Below are positions 38,237 to 47,248 of a stretch of DNA of 64,000 nucleotides, piece by piece. The first letter of the stretch is position 1. The number at the start of each line of letters is the position of its first letter. The stretch is from Bacteroidales bacterium. GTDB lineage: Bacteria; Bacteroidota; Bacteroidia; Bacteroidales; Muribaculaceae. The stretch covers positions 62,001-126,000 of the forward strand of contig SUXG01000002.1 of NCBI GenBank assembly GCA_015061085.1, given 5' to 3'. A program made the position numbers and the translations under genes. The notes under the pieces are model-generated. The model did no database searches, was not told the origin of the DNA, and saw only the letters and a list, made by a program, of their open reading frames with translations.

Positions 38237-38274
38237 GAAGAGACTGCATTTCTGATTGAAAATGCAGTCTCTTC
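38237..38274. terminator. Bidirectional terminator between sufS and the Mpv17-like gene
   Basis: Perfect 15 bp arms GAAGAGACTGCATTT / AAATGCAGTCTCTTC with an 8 nt loop, lying between the convergent sufS and 38297 genes. Confidence 0.88.
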
Positions 38275-38296
38275 AATATTAATATAAATCGTATGC

Positions 38297-38983
38297 TTAC
38301 TTTTTGGCTGCCACAGCGAGTAGAACACCAAGCACAATGCCGAGCACAGCGGCAAACAGTACGCGTTGTTCAGCCGGGAGTAAGAATGTGATAGTGTGAG
38401 CCGGATACCAGAAGAAAGGTATTGTCTTTTTGAATACAAATCCCCATTGTGCTTTCCAATTGATGTTGGCAAACATTTCTGCCATTGGAATTGGAGTGAT
38501 GAGAGCCTTCAATGAGCCTCCGTTGCGAGCGATGTGAGCATCTGTGATTTTGTGGAATGTCATAAATACAGGTGCAAAAATTGTGTTCATGGCCACAGAG
38601 ATGCTTAGAGCTACCAATACCTTGCCCATGCTGAATCCTTCAGCGACAAAGTCGGCAGAAGCATCTGCATAGCCGGCATATTCCAAAAACATCGGTGTGC
38701 CTTTTGAGAAGATAATCATCGCCATGTTGATACCCATGCCGAGGAATCCCCACACTATCATTCGTGGAAGCACGCCGAAAGTCGGAGATGTGTATTTGCC
38801 GGTGCTGATTCGGTGGCCGAGCATTTCTCCGATTGTCGATAAAATCGCGAATTTGAGGAAGCTCATCACCATGCCGTGATTTGCGTTGAAAGACTTGTAC
38901 CATTCATAGACAGCATCGCAACAAAAGAATGGCGCGAAGAGTGCTGCTAAGCATAGAATGAAGATGATGTCACTTTTTTTCAT
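38297..38983 (-). CDS. Polytopic membrane protein with Mpv17/PMP22-like end
   Basis: 228 residues with about five hydrophobic helices. The segment 'FKKTIPFFWYPAHTITFLLP' resembles the C-terminal signature of Mpv17/PMP22 family proteins (W-x-PxxxFxWxPxxTxxF style), which form small channels in eukaryotic organelles. The bacterial function is unknown. It faces the suf operon across a terminator and is separated from the GT2 gene upstream by 71 bp. Confidence 0.7.
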   Translation of the reverse strand: MKKSDIIFILCLAALFAPFFCCDAVYEWYKSFNANHGMVMSFLKFAILSTIGEMLGHRISTGKYTSPTFGVLPRMIVWGFLGMGINMAMIIFSKGTPMFLEYAGYADASADFVAEGFSMGKVLVALSISVAMNTIFAPVFMTFHKITDAHIARNGGSLKALITPIPMAEMFANINWKAQWGFVFKKTIPFFWYPAHTITFLLPAEQRVLFAAVLGIVLGVLLAVAAKK

Positions 38984-39054
38984 ATATATTATGATTTTAT
39001 GTTGTTTCCGGCGACAAAATTACTCAAAATACCGGGATTTCGCAAATCCGGAGC

Positions 39055-40233
39055 TTAACGCCATGTGTAGTTTGACATTTTTCGCGACCGGAAAATCTGT
39101 CGATAGATAAGGTCTGCCAATGGTTGAATGAAGTGGAATAGAGGGATGCTCCACCATAGCTTGATGTCGTTTAGGACGATAGCCGCTCTGCGATAAAGAC
39201 ATATCATGTAGCCCCAAAGAGTAATAAGCAATAGGCTTGTTAGAAGTGTTGCCGATAGGTCCGGCAAGGTGTGTAATATAATGATGCTGCTGCTTGCTGC
39301 CATAAGCCAATAGGCTGAGTGCATGATATGACGATTGATGAATGCTTTAGTCTTCAGAAATCTGCCGGTAAATGTGTAATGCTCTTTGCGGTCAAGCCAT
39401 AGTCGTGGCTCGGATTTGCCCCAATTGATTAATAATTGACTGTCGGTCGAAATCTCAATGGCTGTGTTATGAGAGTTTGCAAATTGATTGATAAACAAAT
39501 CGTCGTCGCCATATTGCAGATAGATGGTCTGTGCATATCCGTTTTGTTCGAAAAAATTCTTTCTGCGAAAGGCGAGGTTCAACCCGTCGCCTCTGTATGG
39601 CGAGTGGTTTAAGGCATAGCCCAACCATTGTGTCGCCGAGCATAGCGAGTCGAATGAGCGATACCATTTTCCGACACCCTTTAAGTCCTGCTTATCGCAA
39701 TGACTATAGCCTAAAGTGATTTCGATATTTGGATTTTTAAAGTGTCGTACCATATTATACAGCCACCTGTCGGATGTTATTTTGCAAATTGCCGACGTGG
39801 TTATGACGACTTCGTTCTTTGCGGCTTTCATGCCGAGAGTTAGCGATAATTTTCGACGGCTGAGGCTATGTGCGTCTCCGGGAACGAAAGTCATATATAG
39901 ATTGGGGTATTTATTACAGAGGGCTTCTATCACACTGGTGTTATGATCGGCTGAAGCGTCATCCACAATAATCACCTCAAAATCTACTCCTTTTTGATTC
40001 ATTAACGATTCGATGTATTCTGCGATGTGTTGCTCATCGTTTCGAGTATATACGATGACAGAAGTTTTGATGTCGGTAGATGATTCTGATTTGTTTTCTT
40101 CTTTGATGCGACGATGATGGCGTGCGACGCTTCTCATCGGGCGCAGACCGATAATGGCAATGTAGAGCATCGATACTATGCTGATGCAAAGGAGAATAAT
40201 GGTCAAAACATCGAATGTGAAATTTATTGTCAT
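39055..40233 (-). CDS. Membrane-anchored family 2 glycosyltransferase
   Basis: 392 residues. One N-terminal transmembrane helix (9-30), a GT2 catalytic domain ('SVIVYTRNDEQHIAEYIESL', 'EVIIVDDASADHN', 'DGLNLAFRRKNFFEQNGY', 'GDDDLFI'), and two C-terminal helices around 300-350. Processive or lipid-linked glycan synthesis is likely. Third gene of the MATE-mtgA-GT2 row, 24 bp after mtgA. Confidence 0.87.
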   Translation of the reverse strand: MTINFTFDVLTIILLCISIVSMLYIAIIGLRPMRSVARHHRRIKEENKSESSTDIKTSVIVYTRNDEQHIAEYIESLMNQKGVDFEVIIVDDASADHNTSVIEALCNKYPNLYMTFVPGDAHSLSRRKLSLTLGMKAAKNEVVITTSAICKITSDRWLYNMVRHFKNPNIEITLGYSHCDKQDLKGVGKWYRSFDSLCSATQWLGYALNHSPYRGDGLNLAFRRKNFFEQNGYAQTIYLQYGDDDLFINQFANSHNTAIEISTDSQLLINWGKSEPRLWLDRKEHYTFTGRFLKTKAFINRHIMHSAYWLMAASSSIIILHTLPDLSATLLTSLLLITLWGYMICLYRRAAIVLNDIKLWWSIPLFHFIQPLADLIYRQIFRSRKMSNYTWR

Positions 40234-40257
40234 AGGGAGCCTGTTCTTTTTTAATGA

Positions 40258-40935
40258 TTAGTTTTTGCATCCGAGGTGTGGATTTTCGACAAGTCGCATA
40301 AGTCTTGTGATTTGCGATTGGCGTTTTTTCATATATTTCGAAGGATTTTTCGAACTGTATTTCACCGGGTTTGGAAGTGTTGCGGCTATCAGTGCGGCTT
40401 CCTTTCTGCTCAGCTGAGAAGCGTCTTTGTTGAAATTGGCATCGGCGACAGCTTGTACGCCATAAATTCCTTCGCCCATTTCGATTGAATTCAGATAAAC
40501 TTCCATGATGCGTTCTTTGCCCCAAATGAATTCTATCAACAAAGTGAAGTATGCTTCAAGGCCTTTTCTTACCCAACTGCGTCCCTGCCATAAGAAGACG
40601 TTTTTGGCTGTCTGTTGTGTAATTGTGCTTGCTCCGCGCTGTCTGCCGCCTTTCTTGGCCTCTTCTGCTGCGATTTTGATTTGTTGGAAATCAAATCCGT
40701 TGTGGCTCATGAAAAGATTGTCTTCGCTTGCGATTACTGCCAGCGACATGTTTTCGGAGATTTCCTCAAGAGGAGTCCATTGATGTTGCCAACCATTACC
40801 TTGTTCTATGCTTTTGATGATCATGGTCGGAGTGATATAGACGGGCATATATTTATAGATGACGACAGCCAAAACTGACGTCCCGATAAAAAATGCGATA
40901 CACCAAATAATGATTTTTGAAATGCGTCTTAACAC
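40258..40935 (-). CDS. mtgA: Monofunctional peptidoglycan glycosyltransferase
   Basis: 225 residues. N-terminal membrane anchor (8-28) and a GT51 domain with catalytic Glu71 in 'ASEDNLFMSHNGFD', 'RGASTITQQTAKNVFLW' and 'KERIMEVYLNSIEMG'. It polymerises lipid II glycan strands without a transpeptidase domain. 15 bp after the MATE gene, so probably co-transcribed. Confidence 0.95.
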   Translation of the reverse strand: MLRRISKIIIWCIAFFIGTSVLAVVIYKYMPVYITPTMIIKSIEQGNGWQHQWTPLEEISENMSLAVIASEDNLFMSHNGFDFQQIKIAAEEAKKGGRQRGASTITQQTAKNVFLWQGRSWVRKGLEAYFTLLIEFIWGKERIMEVYLNSIEMGEGIYGVQAVADANFNKDASQLSRKEAALIAATLPNPVKYSSKNPSKYMKKRQSQITRLMRLVENPHLGCKN

Positions 40936-40950
40936 GATATAGCCTTATTT

Positions 40951-42339
40951 TTATTGATTTGCGATTTCGGGGATAATTCTTCCTTTTGATTTGATGCGCT
41001 TGATTTCTATTAGCAGCATGATGGTGGTTACTATTGTGGCGAGCAAGTCGCTAATAGGATATGCCGCCCACACTCCGTCGAGGTTCCACACCTTCGGCAA
41101 AAATATCAAAAGAGGAATCATGAAAATGATTTGGCGAGAGAGCGATAGAAAGATTGATTTGCCTGCCATGCCGAGAGCCTGGAAGAAATTGGTGGCTGTG
41201 ATTTGGTAGCCGACCATCCAGAAGCCCAATGTGGTGATTTGCAGGCAAGTGATTGCGCATTGGATTTGGTTTTCGTCCTGCATAAACATTTGGGCTATCG
41301 AGCGAGGAGCAAACATGCCGATGATGCTGCCTAAGACAGTGACGATAAACCCGGCGATTGCCGCCATCCAAAACGTGCGAAACAGGCGGTCGTATTTCCC
41401 GGCTCCGTAATTGTAGCCGACTATTGGTTGCATGCCTTGGCAGATGCCGATTACGGTCATCACAAAGACTGTGACATAACGGTTGAACACGACGACGGCT
41501 GCAATGGCATTGTCGCCTCCGTATGCGTATAGCGTGTTGTTGATAATGGCATTGATGAGCGACCCTGCCATATTAATCATGAACGGAGCGAGGCCGATAG
41601 CCAGCACCGATTTGACTATTCGAGCGTCGAGCCGATAGGTGCCTTTCTTGAACGACAACTCCTTGTCGCTATCCATAAAATGGCGCATGACAAAGATTGC
41701 TGTCACGAGCATCGATAAATTGGTCGCCAATGCAGCTCCTTTTACACCCCAGCCGAAGCCGAAGAGGAAAATCGGAGCAAGAATCATGTTCAGCCCGGCA
41801 CCGATAAAGTTGGTGTACATCGCTTTTTTGGGGTAGCCGGTGGCTCTCATGATGTTGTTGAGGTTAAAAGTGAGGTTGATTAGCACCATGCCGGGGATTA
41901 CCCACATCATAAATTCGCGAGCGTAGGGCAATGAATTGTCTGATGCTCCGAAAGCGCGAAGTATAGGGTCGAGGAAAATTGCAAACAGGCTCATATAGAT
42001 GATGCCGATAACCAATGTCAGGATCAGTGAGTTGCCCAAAATCTTCTCGGCACGCTCCTTGTCGTGCTGACCCATGACGATCGATATGCGAGTGGTCGCA
42101 CCGGTGCCGACAAGCATACCCAATGCTGCCGAGATGTTCATGACGGGAAACGTTATGGCGATACCGCTGACCACGTTGGGGTCATCGACGGCATGACCGA
42201 TGACCACGCTGTCGATTATGTGATAGAGAGCCATGACCACTGTCCCGACTACTGCCGGGACGCTGTATCTCCAAAGCAATCTGCCTAATGGAGCCATACC
42301 AAACTCTCTCATCCTATCGCTTTCGATGCTTTTATTCAT
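40951..42339 (-). CDS. MATE family efflux transporter
   Basis: 462 residues and about twelve transmembrane helices in two homologous halves; 'MNISAALGMLVGTGATTRISIVMGQ' and 'GICQGMQPIVGYNYGAG' are typical MATE helix-2/helix-8 sequences. Likely Na+- or H+-driven export of toxic cations or drugs. The ATG at 42337-42339 is preferred over an upstream start that adds only polar residues. First gene of its operon. Confidence 0.93.
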   Translation of the reverse strand: MNKSIESDRMREFGMAPLGRLLWRYSVPAVVGTVVMALYHIIDSVVIGHAVDDPNVVSGIAITFPVMNISAALGMLVGTGATTRISIVMGQHDKERAEKILGNSLILTLVIGIIYMSLFAIFLDPILRAFGASDNSLPYAREFMMWVIPGMVLINLTFNLNNIMRATGYPKKAMYTNFIGAGLNMILAPIFLFGFGWGVKGAALATNLSMLVTAIFVMRHFMDSDKELSFKKGTYRLDARIVKSVLAIGLAPFMINMAGSLINAIINNTLYAYGGDNAIAAVVVFNRYVTVFVMTVIGICQGMQPIVGYNYGAGKYDRLFRTFWMAAIAGFIVTVLGSIIGMFAPRSIAQMFMQDENQIQCAITCLQITTLGFWMVGYQITATNFFQALGMAGKSIFLSLSRQIIFMIPLLIFLPKVWNLDGVWAAYPISDLLATIVTTIMLLIEIKRIKSKGRIIPEIANQ

Positions 42340-42417
42340 AGCCTTTTTCGATTTAAACACCAAAGGTAGTCAAACATCGTGTTTCCGACAAATTTTTAGC
42401 CTAAAATAGTGCTAAAA

Positions 42418-42449
42418 TTTTGATGAAATAAAAAATAGTACTACCTTTG
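42418..42449 (+). promoter_or_regulatory. tRNA-Pro(GGG) promoter with GCACTCG element
   Basis: TTTTG (42418-42422), 19 bp, TACCTTTG (42442-42449), followed at once by CACTCGC. The same TTTGCACTCGC sequence occurs in the other two tRNA promoters of the window. The leader to the tRNA is about 85 nt and contains a perfect hairpin TCGGAG/CTCCGA at 42494-42509. Confidence 0.8.
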
Positions 42450-42537
42450 CACTCGCTTTTCGATACGCTTTTCGGCGAAAGCCGCCGATTGAATCGGAGC
42501 AGTCTCCGACGGACAAAAGTGTAAGGAAAGATGTTTT

Positions 42538-42613
42538 CGGGGTGTAGCTCAGCCCGGTTTAGAGTACGCGTCTGGGGGGCGTGTGGTCGCAAGTTCGAAT
42601 CTTGTCACCCCGA
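42538..42613 (+). tRNA. tRNA-Pro (anticodon GGG)
   Basis: Cloverleaf: acceptor CGGGGTG/CACCCCG, anticodon stem CGCGT/GCGTG enclosing CTGGGGG (anticodon GGG), T arm GCAAG-TTCGAAT-CTTGT, discriminator A. CCA is not encoded (the next bases are CAA). Confidence 0.93.
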
Positions 42614-42624
42614 CAACAAACCTC

Positions 42625-42660
42625 AATCAGTCATTTACAATCGTAAGTGGCTGATTTTCT
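42625..42660 (+). terminator. Terminator after tRNA-Pro(GGG)
   Basis: Fourteen base-paired positions including G-T pairs (AATCAGTCATTTAC / GTAAGTGGCTGATT, 42625-42656), a 4 nt loop, then TTCTTTG. Confidence 0.85.
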
Positions 42661-42673
42661 TTGTGCATTACTT

Positions 42674-43040
42674 CTAACGCCATTAAGCTTTAAACCCTAA
42701 ATATTACACATTCAAAATTCGCCCCATATCATCTTCGAATTACCGGATTTTAAATCAGTTTTTTGTGGTGTGTTTTTTGTAAAACTCTGCTAAATGTGGG
42801 TAAAAAAACGAGATTTAGCAGAGTTTTGAATTTGGTGTATCTTTGTAATATATTGATATATAACGTATTACGTCATAATCGCAATTTCTGAGGTGAGTAG
42901 ATTTTGATGTCGATTTTGGCGAGTTGATATATGTGTCTTTAGATTTCTAAAGTCTCTATTTATCTTAGAGTTCCTAAACTTCTATTAGGGCTCCTAAACT
43001 TCGCTAACGCCCATTAAAGTTTAATATTACACATTAAATA
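42674..43040. repeat. Imperfect direct repeats flanking a 290 bp segment in the spacer before the Ig/dockerin gene
   Basis: CTAACGCCATTAAGCTTTAA...ATATTACACATT (42674-42712) recurs as CTAACGCCCATTAAAGTTTA then ATATTACACATT (43004-43035). A related CTAACGCC..TTAAACC motif is seen in reverse near 61784-61800. No coding sequence lies between the copies. Confidence 0.55.
42781..42845 (+). promoter_or_regulatory. Perfect hairpin followed by an orphan -7 element
   Basis: AAAACTCTGCTAAAT / ATTTAGCAGAGTTTT (42781-42795 and 42813-42827), a 15 bp perfect inverted repeat with a 17 nt loop, then TATCTTTG (42838-42845). No gene starts within 500 bp downstream, so this could drive a long leader for the 43361 gene or a small RNA. 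Confidence 0.45.
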
Positions 43041-43223
43041 TTTATCTCAATATTATGCGTATAGGTTTCGGAGAGAATGGGTGGTTGGATGAAATCAGAA
43101 TTCATAAATAGTAGCAAAGTCGCTTTAGAAATTGATGTGAGAAATGTGATTTATGTCACATAATACAAGATTTTTACAAAAAGCGTGAAAAAAGTTGTCG
43201 AAAAATTTGCATATATCAAATTA

Positions 43224-43231
43224 CCCCCCCC
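43224..43231 (+). repeat. C8 homopolymer upstream of the Ig/dockerin gene
   Basis: Eight consecutive C about 130 bp before the ATG, in otherwise AT-rich sequence. Together with TAAT it mirrors (in opposite orientation) the G6-TAAT tract at 18442 upstream of the fimbrillin-like gene. Confidence 0.7.
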
Positions 43232-43360
43232 AAATTTGCAATTGAGATACTTATTTTTTTGTTTTTGTAGCAAAATGTTATCGAAAAAGTATTTATAAAA
43301 GAATCAAAATTTCTAACTATATATAAACAAACTTAATTATTAACTTAAATCAAAATCAAC

Positions 43361-46300
43361 ATGAAAAAGCTTGTTTTTTTATTACTCGTGTTCATGTTAA
43401 CCTCAACGATTAACATGTTTGCCTCATCAGCACAAGATCATGATGGTAATGTAATAGAATATGAATTTACTCCTCCTGCAGGAACATATTCAGCAGATGA
43501 TTTACAAAGTATAAAGTTGGTTTTCCCGAATGCAACGACACTTTCTGGAATGGCAGGCGATCAAAAGATTTATGTTAGAAGAAAAACTCCAAGTGGGGAT
43601 ACAAGCTATTCTAAACAAATCTCAGCAAATGGGAATGTGCTTACAATTGATGAATTTTTCCCTGTTAGTGCTGCTTTCGAGCAAGGTACTTTTGCTTATG
43701 GAACATGGGAACTATTTATATACGGATTTCAAATTTATGTAGATGGACAATATCTTGATACAGATATATCTGTTAAGTATAACATAGTACCTCCGGGTTT
43801 CCAATTCGAATCGGCAGTGCCGGCTAATGGCGCGACAGTCAATCGTCTCGACGAAATCGTTGTTGACTTCGCTACAGGAAGCGTGCTTACCGGTAGTGCT
43901 ACAGTCAATGTTGGAGGCGTAGAGGCTACATTTGCTCCGACAGAAAATGCAGGACAAGTGAAGGCTACACTTTCACCGGCAATAGTAGCTGAGGGCAACT
44001 ATTCTATCACAATTCCTGCAGGAGCATTTACCGCTACTGACGGAACAAGTAATAGTGAAATGACATTGAATTATAGCGTCGTTCTTCCTGAAATGGATGC
44101 TAATGAAATCACAGTCGCTCCTGCCAACGGAAGAAATGTGCTCGGATTGAACACAATCAGTCTGACATTCCCTGAAGCAATCACTATCAATGAAAATGTC
44201 GGCGCTATCACACTCAGCAACGGCGCAATAATAGATAATGTGGCTGTCAATCAAAATGTCGTTACTATCACAGCATCAGCAGAATGGCAACTTGGTGCAT
44301 ACGCACTCAATGTGCCGGCAGGTTATTTCGTAAGCGAAAATGCTAAGAGCCCTGCACTCAACTATTCATGGAACATCATCGCAGCTTCATTAGGCGTTGA
44401 AGACTTCTTTATCTTCGGCGGAGAAGAAAAAGATGTTGCTATTCTCTTAAACGGCGAAGCTGAATTTGTGGGCTTCCAAGCAGACATCACATTGCCGGAA
44501 GGTCTTGAAGTAGTCGGTGGCTTCGTGTTAAACAGAGGTACTGACCATGTGTTCTCAACAAAAGCTCAAGCCAACGGAGCAATCCGTCTGTTGAGCTACT
44601 CTCTTACTAATGCAAAATATACAGGCAATAGCGGCGATGCATTGGTGACATTCAGAGTGAAAGCAGCCGACGATTTCAATGGCGTGAAACAGATAGCAAT
44701 CAATGGAATCACATTCGCTACAAAAGAGGGTGTTGAGTTTGAATTGGAACCACAGACAGCAAATGTCGAAGGACGCTTACATGTATCGTCTATCACAATC
44801 GATCCTGCAGAATTGAATCTCGAAACGAATGAAACTGCAACAGTCGAAGCGACAGTGCTTCCTGAAGCAGCATACGATAAGACTTTCGTATGGAGCTCTT
44901 CTAACGCTGAATATGTGACAGTCGATGAAAATGGTCTTGTAAAGGCTATCAAACCGACAGAAGCAGAAAATCCTGTATATATCATCGCAACAGCTCAAGA
45001 CGGCTCTGGCGTGAAAGCTCAAATCCCTGTGACAGTGGTTTATACTCATGCGACAGCTCTTACAATCGAACCTGCGACTGTGCTCTTCGAAGTAGGCAAT
45101 CGTCAGACATTGACAGCAGTTCTCGATAAGGAAACAAATAAGTCAGGCGATGTCATCTGGACATCAAGCAACCCTGCAGTGGCAGAAATCGTTATCACAG
45201 AAGGTGTGGTGGAAGTAGTAGGTAAGAGCATCGGTGATGCTAACATCAAAGCACAGATAAAGAATGGTGAAGAGGTAGTGCTGACAGCGACTATCCCTGT
45301 GAAGGTAGATGCAACAATAGCTACATCTGTGACAGTCGAACCGGCAGAATTGACACTCGAATCAGGACAGAAATTCACATTTACAGCAGTAGTAAATACT
45401 GAAGCAACAAATAAGAATGTGCTTTGGACATCATCAGATCCTGCAAAGGTTGCTATCAACGAAACAACCGGTGAGGTGGAAGCTCTCGCACTTACAGACA
45501 GCCCTGTGACAATCACAGCGACAGCAGCAGATGGCGGTGGTGCATACGGTACAGCTCAAGTGAAAGTCGTTCAATCACTTGCTACAGGCATCGTTCTTAA
45601 TATTACAGAAGTAGAACTTGAAGCTACAGGCGACGAAAACGGTCAAGTGCAATTGACAGCTACAGTGACACCTCCGACAAATAAGAAAGTCATTTGGAAA
45701 TCAAGCAAAGAAGATGTAGCTCAAGTTGACGAAAACGGTCTTGTTACAGCAATCGGTGTTGGTGTAGCAGAAATCACAGCAACAATCGAAGGTACAGCAT
45801 TGACAGCAACATGTACAGTGACAGTCAATCCTTCTTATGCGACAAACGTTGTAATCAATTATGAAGGTGCAACAAAATTCGAAACAGGATCTGAGGCTGA
45901 TATCCAATTGGCGGCAACAGTGGCACCAAGCTATGTGACAGACAATACAGTAGCATGGACATCTTCAGACAACGATATTGCACAGGTGGATGAAAATGGT
46001 AAAGTGACTATCGGTCAAAAGACAGGTGTAGTGACAATCACAGCGACAGCTAATGGTGCTGCAGAAGGACAAGAAGTGAAAGCAACTATCGATTTCGAAG
46101 TGGTTCACACATTTGCAACAACACTCAGCATCGACCAAGAACCATTCACACTCAAAGCAAATGAAACTCAACAGTTGACAGTGACATTAGACAATGCTAC
46201 AAATAAAGATATCGTATGGGAATCAAACGATGAAAAGGTAGCTAAAGTTGACGAAAATGGTATTGTTACAGCAATCGGCGTTGGTGAAGCAACAATCACA

Positions 46301-47176
46301 GCGACACTCGAAGGTACGGAAATTAAAGACACAGTAGTTGTTACAGTAGAGGCAACTGATGGTGATGTCAACAACGATGCACTTGTGGATGTAGCCGACG
46401 TTACAGCGACAGCATCATATATTCTTGGCGATGAAGTGGATCCGTTTATCGTAGCGGCAGCCGACATCAATGCAGATGGCAAAATTAATGTGACAGATAT
46501 CGTCTTATTGGTTAATATTATCCTTACACAAGATGATAACGATGCACAACAAGCAGCTATCAATAGAGTGCGTCAAAATGTCAATAGTAACAATAGCTTG
46601 TCAATCGAAGACTTCTCAATCGAAGAAGGCGAAACAAAACAAATCGCAATCAGACTTGACAACGTAGATGCGTTTACAGCATTCCAAGCAGATATCTACT
46701 TGCCGGAAGGTCTTGAAATCTGCCAAAATGGTGTAGCATTGTCAGACAGAAAGAGCAACGATCACGTAATAGCATCTGCATTGAGAAACAATGGCTCAGT
46801 ACGTATGTTGAGCTACTCACTCTCACTCAATGAATATGCAGAATCTAATGGTGATTTAGTTTACTTGACAATCAAAGCGGCAGAAGGATTTATCGGTGAC
46901 TTCCAAATCGAAATCGATAATATCACATTCGTCAAAGCAGATCAGACTAAGTGCTACTTTGCTCCTGCAGTATCTAATGTGAAAGGTACAGAATATGTAG
47001 GCGTAGAAGGCGTAGAAGGCGACGAAATCGTAGTTAAGGTTGTAGGCAACTCAATCGTAGCTCCTGAAGGTGCTGAAGTTTATGACATCAATGGTCTTCG
47101 AGTAAACGCAGAAAACCTTGCTAAGGGTATCTACATCGTGAAAGTTGGCGACCAAGTAGTGAAAGTAATCATCTAA
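43361..47176 (+). CDS. Secreted Ig-like/cohesin-like/dockerin multidomain protein with T9SS tail
   Basis: 1271 residues. Signal peptide 1-22; N-terminal beta domain (30-145); two Big_5-like domains (150-340); a cohesin-like domain (344-470, 'FVGFQADITLPEGLEV'); six BIG2 domains (474-997, 'WSSSNAEYVTVDENGLV' type); a type I dockerin (1000-1054) with two calcium loops ('DVNNDALVDVADV', 'DINADGKINVTDI'); a second cohesin-like domain (1078-1210); and a type IX secretion tail ('EVYDINGLRV...KGIYIVK'). A surface adhesin or scaffold is likely. The two cohesin-like domains share 'AFQADIYLPEGLE', so they arose by duplication. A terminator follows at 47199. Confidence 0.85.
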   Translation: MKKLVFLLLVFMLTSTINMFASSAQDHDGNVIEYEFTPPAGTYSADDLQSIKLVFPNATTLSGMAGDQKIYVRRKTPSGDTSYSKQISANGNVLTIDEFFPVSAAFEQGTFAYGTWELFIYGFQIYVDGQYLDTDISVKYNIVPPGFQFESAVPANGATVNRLDEIVVDFATGSVLTGSATVNVGGVEATFAPTENAGQVKATLSPAIVAEGNYSITIPAGAFTATDGTSNSEMTLNYSVVLPEMDANEITVAPANGRNVLGLNTISLTFPEAITINENVGAITLSNGAIIDNVAVNQNVVTITASAEWQLGAYALNVPAGYFVSENAKSPALNYSWNIIAASLGVEDFFIFGGEEKDVAILLNGEAEFVGFQADITLPEGLEVVGGFVLNRGTDHVFSTKAQANGAIRLLSYSLTNAKYTGNSGDALVTFRVKAADDFNGVKQIAINGITFATKEGVEFELEPQTANVEGRLHVSSITIDPAELNLETNETATVEATVLPEAAYDKTFVWSSSNAEYVTVDENGLVKAIKPTEAENPVYIIATAQDGSGVKAQIPVTVVYTHATALTIEPATVLFEVGNRQTLTAVLDKETNKSGDVIWTSSNPAVAEIVITEGVVEVVGKSIGDANIKAQIKNGEEVVLTATIPVKVDATIATSVTVEPAELTLESGQKFTFTAVVNTEATNKNVLWTSSDPAKVAINETTGEVEALALTDSPVTITATAADGGGAYGTAQVKVVQSLATGIVLNITEVELEATGDENGQVQLTATVTPPTNKKVIWKSSKEDVAQVDENGLVTAIGVGVAEITATIEGTALTATCTVTVNPSYATNVVINYEGATKFETGSEADIQLAATVAPSYVTDNTVAWTSSDNDIAQVDENGKVTIGQKTGVVTITATANGAAEGQEVKATIDFEVVHTFATTLSIDQEPFTLKANETQQLTVTLDNATNKDIVWESNDEKVAKVDENGIVTAIGVGEATITATLEGTEIKDTVVVTVEATDGDVNNDALVDVADVTATASYILGDEVDPFIVAAADINADGKINVTDIVLLVNIILTQDDNDAQQAAINRVRQNVNSNNSLSIEDFSIEEGETKQIAIRLDNVDAFTAFQADIYLPEGLEICQNGVALSDRKSNDHVIASALRNNGSVRMLSYSLSLNEYAESNGDLVYLTIKAAEGFIGDFQIEIDNITFVKADQTKCYFAPAVSNVKGTEYVGVEGVEGDEIVVKVVGNSIVAPEGAEVYDINGLRVNAENLAKGIYIVKVGDQVVKVII

Positions 47177-47198
47177 TCATCTCGCTTTATAACTCGGA

Positions 47199-47232
47199 AA
47201 GGTCATCGGGCTTCGGCTCGGTGGCCTTTTTC
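47199..47232 (+). terminator. Terminator of the Ig/dockerin gene
   Basis: Stem of 13 pairs allowing G-T (AAGGTCATCGGGC / GCTCGGTGGCCTT) closed by a TTCG tetraloop, followed by TTTTT. Confidence 0.92.
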
Positions 47233-47248
47233 CTTTTTGCGCGTGAGC

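Noticed and set aside
42781-42827. Invertible promoter (phase-variation) element
   Set aside because: The inverted repeat encloses only 17 bp and no promoter; Bacteroides invertible promoters are larger and have an invertase nearby, which is not seen.
44596-46563. Minus-strand Ser/Thr/Val-rich frames opposite the Ig/dockerin gene
   Set aside because: They are reverse translations of repetitive Ig-domain codons, not independent genes.
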